DNA from: Parelaphostrongylus tenuis
Taxonomy: Eukaryota > Nematoda > Chromadorea > Rhabditida > Metastrongylidae
NCBI GenBank assembly: GCA_019055375.1
Contig: JAHQIW010000389.1
Coordinates: 236,430-300,429, forward strand
Direction: 5' to 3'
DNA: 64,000 nt
Each line of letters starts with the position of its first letter. The first letter of the stretch is position 1. The notes under the pieces are model-generated. The model saw only the letters and a list, made by a program, of their open reading frames with translations. It searched no databases and was not told the origin of the DNA. A program made the position numbers and the translations under genes. This document shows, one piece after another, positions 57,636 through 64,000 of the stretch.

Positions 57636-58460
57636 TTGCCTGTCTCATTCGTTGGACAGGAACTTTCCATGAAAGTGTTAGTAATCATTCGAAAGCATAA
57701 ACCTCTGAATACAACTTCACGTCGCCGATTTTTTAAAAGACCCTTTTGTAACGTTGTAACACCCAAGATAAAACTTTGTTTACCACTCGTCTTTCCCCTT
57801 CACTTTTATCACACGTATAAATCAACCGAAGCACAAAAAGCATTTCGGCTTGTAAAGAAATTTTTGTAGTATCAGAATCTAAGTTTTTAAGTGAAGTTTC
57901 TGCCGATGCGGGGTGAACATCTCTGATTTATCAACAATATTTCAAACGCGGTCAATCGCTCAGCCCTTTACCCGCTCTCCTGCCCCGTGAATTGGCGGGT
58001 AAACAAAGTTACCGAAAAGATTCATGGTTGAGTTAAAAAGTGAAGGGAAGCCACAACGACGACCTTTCAGTAAGGTAATCACCTGATCTAACGCGTGGCT
58101 CGGTAGTAATCTACCGCACTATGCGTAAAGCGGCTGCAACTACTGTTATTTCATTGAGCTTTTTCCATCGCATGGACAGAAACCCTGGCTAAAAATGCAT
58201 GATCCTGGTACTTTGGAAAATTCTCTACACTTGATATGCTTTTCGTGCTTCTCGGAATTTACACTCGCGATAAAAATGAAGGCGAAAGGCAAATGAGAAA
58301 CAAAATTTTATTTTTGATGCTACAGCGTTGTAAAACTCTGTTTGGCGATATGGTGTTGTAGCCAGAAATTTGAGCTTTCGAATGATTATTAATACTCCTA
58401 TAAAAAGTTCTTGTTTAGCGAATGGGATCGTTATTTCATTTGTCGCCTCATAATTGACAA
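57636..58460. mobile_element. Foldback FB3
   Basis: The left arm (about 57640-57880) and reversed right arm (about 58218-58455) share, in order, GTTAGTA/ATTAATAATCATTCGAAAGC, AAC.TTG.AACGTTGTAAC versus TTTTACAACGCTGTAGC, AAAATTTTGTTT, CTTTCCCCTTCACTTTTATC versus CCTTCGCCTTCATTTTTATC, and GAAGCAC.AAAAGCAT. The centre lacks coding capacity. Short open frames in both arms are by-products. Confidence 0.8.
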
Positions 58461-58629
58461 ATACCGAAATAAGCATAGCCCGTCAGTCTGATGTATGTGA
58501 AGCGACACAAGGTGAAGGGTTGCAACGTCTCACGTATGAGTACCTCACAGACCATACTAAATGCTTATAGTGAGGTTTAACAACAGTCGATTGGATAGCA
58601 CTCAAACCCTTTATTAGATTCGTCGTTGT

Positions 58630-58860
58630 TCAAACTATCGAATGACTACTAAAAAACTAGTGATTGGTCTAGCACAGAGGCCATCCAAGCAAGCAAATGC
58701 ACACGCTGAAGGGGAAGCGTGGATTTCTCTTAGCCGCTACCGACCACTCAAAGAGCTTGTCGGAAGCCAAGAATGCCGTTGAAATTAATCTTGCATGGGC
58801 TATCGAATGACTACCGAACGTCTAAAGAAAAAGCGCAGTCTCACGAGAGCAGCCTCTAGA
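58630..58860. repeat. Foldback family fragments
   Basis: CTATCGAATGACTAC occurs at about 58637 and 58799. The second continues CGAACGTCTAAAGAAAAAGC, matching inner arm blocks of FB1 and FB2. Loose pieces of one or two further elements. Confidence 0.5.
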
Positions 58861-59084
58861 CTCGATTGCGTTAGAAATGATACACGCCGCCCTCGAGACG
58901 GCTCTAATGGGTTAGAACGCAAAGATCATAGCGTCGAACTACGACTTCCTGAAGATAAAGGCTGGGTTCGGATGGGTCGGGCCAGAACGTGAAGAACTCT
59001 GACAGTTGCGCCATGAGGAAACATAGCGAATGCCAGAAATCATTGTCGTCTAGAACGGACAAAGTATGCAGTACCAGGCACTGA

Positions 59085-59345
59085 GTGATGTCTTTATATG
59101 CAACACGCATTGGTGTCCATCCATGGCTTCGTGGGGTTTTTCGAATGCATATTTGTATTATACAATAACTTGCAGCTGCCTTGCCGATGCATCAGGTGAA
59201 TGCTGCTCTCCTCTTAGACAAAGCTGGTACAAGTGTCTGCCCTGGAATCATGAAAAGCTCGATGAGCTGAGAGCACGGAGTCGAAACTAGTGACCAGTTC
59301 AAAGTCGTGGGCTCTCTAACCACTGCGCTATACACCTATGGTTAC
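59085..59345 (-). repeat. SINE family S1, copy 5 (diverged)
   Basis: Minus strand head TGTATAGCGCAGTGGTTAGA (A box) and CTAGTTTCGACTCCGTGCTC (B box, the best preserved here). Body blocks TTGTACCAGCTTTGTCTAAG, GGAGAGCAGCATTCACCTGA and ATACAAATATGCATTCGAAA align with other S1 copies. Confidence 0.65.
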
Positions 59346-59473
59346 CATTGCGCCCTGAAGAAGAAAAATCTAGAAAGAACGAACAAAATACGACGAATAC
59401 ACCGCAGATCCCCGCAAGATTTGTAAAAATATGCTGGTAACATGTAGATCTACGCATATAAGGTTTTTCGTGA

Positions 59474-59489
59474 TGTGTGTGTGTGTGTT
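59474..59489. repeat. (TG)n microsatellite, about 8 units
   Basis: Short run of alternating TG; the only dinucleotide tract of note in the window. Confidence 0.8.
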
Positions 59490-59659
59490 GCCCGCAAATA
59501 CGGAATGGGATAGTACAGTATCATGGATTTTCCGCGAACAATTACAACTCAAAGATGAGATCTGAGCGCAGATAAAATTTGCTGAAATTGTTCCCAACTC
59601 TATAAATCTTTTTCGCTTTCATTCCTTAATGCTATTCGACTTCTCAGCTCCCCAGATCG

Positions 59660-59800
59660 ACATGTCCCTGCCGTAGTGCAGTGGCTAGCATGCACTCCCG
59701 AAAAAGGTGGGACGCAGATTCAATTCCTCCTGAGGTTCAAATTTCCAATATCGCTCAGCATTATACAATATCCCTATCTTCTCCGATGAATAGAGTGTAT
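59660..59800 (+). repeat. SINE family S3, copy 1
   Basis: TGCCGTAGTGCAGTGGCTAG (A box) and GCAGATTCAATTCCTCCTGA (B box) make a tRNA-like head. TTCCAATATCGCTCAGCATT follows, matching the tail of the copy at 62465. Confidence 0.55.
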
Positions 59801-59949
59801 TAGAGTTAATGCAGTAAGTTGTTAGTTCACTAGCGTCGTTCTAGGCCTCCAAAGTCCGGTACGTGTTGTAATGTTTTGCATGCTTGATTATTTTCTCTCA
59901 TAAGACCCTTCATGACATTTATTGTGCGGATTCCTGTACTCCTGACATC

Positions 59950-60190
59950 CGAATTGTTTCCTCTCATTTATCGTCCTTAATCTTGCAGCATTTAATGTGT
60001 TGCTTCGACTGTTGTTTGAAGATTTCGCCTTCTTCATGGATGTCGTGGAGTGAGATCTTCCTACAACACTGGGAGCAGCCACTCTAAAGTGTTATCAAAT
60101 GACGGCGGACTAGCGTGCTGTTTGAGAGAGGCCGAACCAGTATGTTTTTTCCTGTTGACTTGCGTCATTAACCGCTCGGCCAGCGCCCCA
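59950..60190 (-). repeat. SINE family S2, copy 5
   Basis: Minus strand head GGCGCTGGCCGAGCGGTTAA is the closest to a real Leu-type tRNA A box. ACTGGTTCGGCCTC serves as B box. The body GTTGTAGGAAGATCTCACTC aligns with TTGCAAGGAGATCTGCTCGA of copy 3. Confidence 0.6.
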
Positions 60191-60909
60191 TTCCATATTT
60201 ATTTACTTGCAATATCTGATATTCTGTTAAGTTACTTGTTGAAAAAGCATATCCGAAAGCAGTCTATTGGTATGCTCTTGATATAGACACTGCTCTTTTT
60301 AGTCCCTTTAATACATTTCACGACAAGTGCAGTTTTTTTTAGGTGTACGTTGATTTACCTTCCCAAATTGTTTAACGCCTTATCGTGACTACGAGGTTTT
60401 CTTGAGTGTTGGAGTGCCAAGTACAGCAAGAGGCTCAACCCCTCCCCCAGCAGTGCCACCCTGGTTGAGAAAGAATCCGACTTTTTCACTCGGAAAGCCC
60501 AGACAAGAGTAAAACCGTACCAGAAATGACTGCTGCTTTGGTAACTACTACTCACAAGATGGTAATTAACCTCTAATTCAAAAGAGCTGGGGACTGCTCT
60601 GATATGATGACCTGAGGAAGCCACGACTTTGCTTGTCTCGAGACTCCAGGAAGCAAAACACCTAACCGAGCAGTTTCCTTGTGCTTAGGACCTCACTAGA
60701 AGTGAAGACGATCCGTTAAAATATCTAAGTGCATTGACCTATATGAGCAATACAACTGGTTTATTTATTATTTTAATCGCTTTAGAAAGTGCCCATAACT
60801 GTGCAGTTTCAGGTGTTTCTTTGTATTTTTCAACTCAGCTTAAGATTGGCTCACACCTCCTGAACTCAGAAACATCGGCGCTACCAGCGTTTCTAAGTCT
60901 CTATATGAT
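60191..60909. other. Nothing recognised
   Basis: No gene supported. The 89-codon minus frame at 60355-60624 has no motif. Confidence 0.4.
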
Positions 60910-61840
60910 TCCAGTTCTTTGTGATTATAAGGGAACAAATGAAAAACCGACTTCATTTGCTGAGAAAAAACTTTCCTTAGGAGTGTTAGTAAACATTCAA
61001 AAACTCAGACTTCACGTTATAGCCCCACGTCGCCGGTTTTGAAAAAAGCCTTTCTTGATGGAGGAGATTTCTTGCGTTGCAAATGTGCAAATTTCTCGCC
61101 GGACACACCTCTCTCTTTAGACTATTGGTCTATTGGAATATTCCTCGACAAAAGTCCTTTCTTAGAGTGCTAGTACATTTTCAAAACACAAATCTCGATG
61201 AACTCGAAAATATCCTCGCTTTTTGGAAAAAACTTTTTGAAAGTGTTGCAGAAGAAAGAAAATGTTTGCGTCTTACACCTTGCCGGACAGAGCCCTTTCT
61301 TTATACTAGTAGCAACTCTCCGATAGTGTAAATTTTAATGATTTCGACAATGAACTTAATTTTATGGAAATACCGTTTCACTGCAATGTAGCAGGGAAAA
61401 TAAGATCGAGTTACACATATCGGCGCGTTTGTTTACCTATGGGCAGTGAGGGAGGGAGGACGCTCGATAGTTGGATGACCTGACCGTTAGATATGTAAAG
61501 TGCAACTCGTTATTCAATCGGGAACCCTTGCCGGCTTCGAGAAGTACTCCGTATGAAACAATCGACTCAGATAATACGACATTTTCTCTACGTATTCATA
61601 TGCTTCCGTGCTTCCAGTGAATTATTTGCGTAGTAAAAATAAGGGCACGCGACAAATGGAAACACAATTTTATTATCGAATTTGCAGGGTTAAAAACGAG
61701 CGTTTTGAATAATCGGCCACTTCGCGCGCTAGCCAGAGATGCCAACTTTCGAATGATTGCTGACACTTTTATGAACAGTTTCTTGTGGACTGAGGTGGAA
61801 TTTTCATTTGTTTCCGTATGACCGAATTGAAACAACGTGA
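60910..61840. mobile_element. Foldback FB4 with a two-block left arm
   Basis: Left arm 60910-61340: GATTATAAGGGAACAAATGA (tip), GGAGTGTTAGTAAACATTC, CTCGCCGGACACACC. The series then repeats once more in the same direction: AGAGTGCTAGTACATTTTC, TTGCCGGACAGAGCCC. The reversed right arm (61590-61835) carries ACAAATGAAAATTCCACCTC, GTCAGCAATCATTCGAAAGT and AAAATTGTGTTTCCATTTGT. Tandem sub-blocks within arms are typical of foldback transposons. Confidence 0.7.
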
Positions 61841-61859
61841 AAAGTATATGAAGGTGTAG

Positions 61860-62410
61860 AGAAAATCTGTAGTATAAAAGTTAGGCGTTTAATCTGGGTT
61901 TTTTTTTCTTTGGAAGCAGAACAACAATTCCCAGTTGAATAACAAAGAGAACATTTCCTATGACCCGCGGAAAGACCAGTTGATCTACCGGGCTCATGAA
62001 ACGGCTACAGCCGCACTGCTACCCCTTCCTCCACTTTACGCAGTAGGATAGCCAACATCTCTTTGCCCGCGTATGCGAATTTGATCTTGTTTTAACTACG
62101 GCACTGCAGGAAAGCGGTCTCTGCAGAGATTCAGCACAGCTCTGATTCTTTTAATCTTATGCTGTCGAATGGTTGCGAATATTTTAACGAAAGATCCCTG
62201 TTTTGCGGAAAATGCGAAGCACGAATGTTTTTCCTCCGTTGAAGCGTCATGATAAAGACTTTTTTGCTAAACGTCCGCGTAACGCGCTAGCTAGTGATTT
62301 GAGCTTTCGAATGACTATAAGCACCCTTATAAAAAGTTCTTCAGAGCGAATGGGGTGGAATATTCATTTGCATGCCACCTCATCTCTTGCAAATGCTATG
62401 CAAAGGCTTT
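61860..62410. mobile_element. Foldback FB5, centre and right arm
   Basis: 62180-62405 reversed reads GGTGGCATGCAAATGAATAT, CATTCGCTCTGAAGAACTTT and AGTCATTCGAAAGCTCAAAT, the same arm as in FB3 and FB4. Its left partner is not clear and may be shared with FB4. Confidence 0.6.
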
Positions 62411-62464
62411 AAATGCATTAGAATACTCAGACGACGGTAGCAGAACAAAAGCAGTTATAGCAGA

Positions 62465-62600
62465 GCGAGAGCCTCGGTAGTGCAGTTGATTAGCTCACGC
62501 CCGGTAAAGGTGATATGCGGTTATACTCTCCCTTTGAAGTTCAAAGTTTGCATGTATATCACTCAATATTGTGGCATAACAGAACTCTTGCCCAAGTGTG
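62465..62600 (+). repeat. SINE family S3, copy 2
   Basis: CTCGGTAGTGCAGTTGATTA (A box-like), then GAAGTTCAAAGTTTGCATGT and ATATCACTCAATATTGTGGC, matching the S3 copy at 59660. It would lie in the intron before the exon at 62646. Confidence 0.5.
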
Positions 62601-62645
62601 AGAAGAAATGTTTGCAGGTATATGAAAAGAAAGTCTTTTTTTCAG

Positions 62646-63315
62646 CACTAACTCTGATATCGTCGACCATCTCCAAGTTGTTTTCATCATCAGCACTCGA
62701 CGAGATTCCAGAAATGCTTTGTCATGAAGTGCCGTTTGCGATTCCCCAAAAATAGCTTTTCTCGAAGCAACGTTTATGTTGTATGTCGAAGATGAAATCC
62801 AGAGAAGGCCTACACACTATTCATGGGAAGATGTGCCGTTTGAATATGCCCGCATATTCAAGGTGATATCTAACATTTATCTACGTATACATTTTGGAAC
62901 TCGCTGTTTCATTAAGCATTTCATCGAGCAAACTGCTGACCATTTTGGAGAGCTTTCTGGCAGGCTACCAAAGCCGAACGATCTATACGAAATTGCACGA
63001 ATCTATCACTCAATCATCGACAAAATAAGGACCTTTACGGACTTCCCTTTTACATGGCCTTGGTATGTCATAAAATTTCATATTGTTCTTCACTTGCTAC
63101 TTAAATTTAGATGTCTTCCAAAAGAATCGAGCTTTTTGGTTGAATCATAATCAGCTATAGGTACACGATAACATAAAAAGGTGCGGTAATTATGACTCTT
63201 CAAAATAAGTACGTTAAGCTTTCCGAGTCATTTTAAAACCATTTTCTCACCTTGTGATTTCAGGAAAATCGTTTGCAGCTCCGATGCTGACTATTATTTA
63301 GTATATCAATACTAA
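62646..63315 (+). CDS. Last two exons of an unknown gene, one frameshift
   Basis: Exon 62646-63062 follows a strong acceptor (CTTTTTTTCAG) and ends at a GTATGT donor (63063). The final exon 63264-63315 follows GATTTCAG and continues the same phase (W split TG|G), giving KIVCSSDADYYLVYQY and TAA. The first exon reads LTLISSTISKLFSSSALDEI, PEMLCHEVPFAIPQ in one frame. After a one-base shift near the CCCCAAAAA run (about 62743-62752) it continues ATFMLYVEDEIQRRPTHYSW, EDVPFEYARIFKVISNIYLR, FIEQTADHFGELSGRLPK and DKIRTFTDFPFTWPW. Good splice sites and composition support a real gene. The shift suggests a young pseudogene or a sequence error. No domain recognised; upstream exons not found. Confidence 0.5.
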
Positions 63316-64000
63316 TGTCAATGCGATGCTGTAGTTGAAGAGAACAATGGTCAAAACTGACTCCATCTGATTCTTGGCATCACAAGTCACAATCATTAAA
63401 AATGAAATCACAACCAGCCTCTCCACTTGAACACTATCAACACAGTTTTGCTCTCAGTTTTCTCATATGTTTTAAGAATTCTGCCATTCGATTAATCCGA
63501 TTACACTACGATATTAGCCATAACTGATTCAGGTTTTGCGAGTTGTTGCACGATCCATCAAAGCATTATAGGAGATTATTGCCGTTCATGCATGCTTTGG
63601 AACGGTGATCAACGTGCGCACAACTACCACTTCAAATCTTCGCTTAGCAGTGGATTTTATCATCAGTAGTGAGCCCATTATTTTCAAGGTGAATCAAAGA
63701 ATCATCTCGCTATCACATCAGATAAAATGCTAACTGTATGGGGATGAGGAGATTGAAAAACCTTACACGCGCAGCGCATGTTGCTATTGCGTATGTGAAG
63801 TATCAGTTCACATGTACAAAACAGTGTAGAACAGTTTATGATGACAGGACATTTGTCAATTCTTTTTCTAAAATCTGCTAACAGCACAGAAATCTGAAAA
63901 ATTAACTAAACTACAAATGTGTGAGCTAAGCAAGAAAAAATGTTAAGAAAAAGCAACACTCAGGATCCTTTTTTGTTGGACTTCTTTGGAAAATGATGCC
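63316..64000. other. Nothing recognised
   Basis: Downstream flank of the 62646-63315 gene. No clear AATAAA, repeat or further exon was seen. Confidence 0.4.

Noticed and set aside
1..64000. CRISPR arrays, prokaryotic operons, phage or plasmid functions
   Set aside because: No regular spacer arrays, no Shine-Dalgarno-led gene strings and no long ORFs. The sequence is eukaryotic.

Overview
This is AT-rich animal DNA from a gene-poor, repeat-dense region. It best fits a clade V parasitic nematode (hookworm/strongylid). The reasons are the RTE non-LTR retrotransposon lineage, a Penelope-like element (PLE) with a GIY-YIG nuclease, many decayed mariners, tRNA-derived SINEs and small exons bounded by nematode-style splice sites (TTTCAG / GTATGT). 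There are no operons, no rRNA genes and no convincing intact tRNA genes. I identified everything by eye; species and family names are inference.

Layout. 0-8.5 kb: unannotated DNA, one SINE (S2) and a diverged two-copy repeat (D2). 8.56-9.14 kb: a foldback element (R7). 10.7-14.1 kb: SINEs of three families. 15.35-18 kb: two decayed mariners. 18.2-18.6 kb: a small two-exon gene on the minus strand, the best gene model here. 19-27.6 kb: a roughly 2 kb diverged direct duplication (D1). Between its copies lie an LTR-like repeat pair, a snapback R1 element, an RTE tail and a candidate exon. 29-31.2 kb: three PLE fragments, two head to head, the third carrying a SINE. 31.8-43.7 kb: SINEs, a solo R1 arm, terminal exons of two minus-strand genes, mariner relics (one a clean internal-deletion derivative), two MITEs and a 1 kb foldback (FB1). 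44.6-45.5 kb: inverted R1 arms around a mariner relic. 46-46.4 kb: a very recent 197-bp tandem duplication. 49.3-53.4 kb: one antisense RTE fragment, then a near-complete but frameshifted RTE. 54.9-62.4 kb: a snapback R1 element and a mosaic of foldback elements with SINEs. 62.6-63.3 kb: the last two exons of an unknown gene, with one frameshift.

The most notable system is repeat family R1. Its copies carry a compact type I hammerhead ribozyme: a CUGANGA box, a 3-4 bp stem II, GAAA, a minimal two-base-pair stem III with a short loop, and a 5-6 bp stem I. Copies at 32944-32984 (minus) and 45360-45400 (plus) keep the whole core with matched stems. Others are visibly decayed. One R1 arm lies inside the 3' region of the PLE. 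Hammerheads are an established feature of PLEs, so R1 is probably the terminal repeat of a nematode PLE, often found here as inverted pairs.

Other genome-biology points: at least three families of long-inverted-repeat (foldback) elements; a mariner lineage seen as full-length (15.35 kb), truncated (41.56 kb) and internally deleted (34.51 kb) forms; and a five-copy SINE (S1) whose insertion into the PLE gives relative ages. Host coding capacity is small: one complete small gene model, three terminal-exon models and a few coding-like segments, none with a recognised domain.
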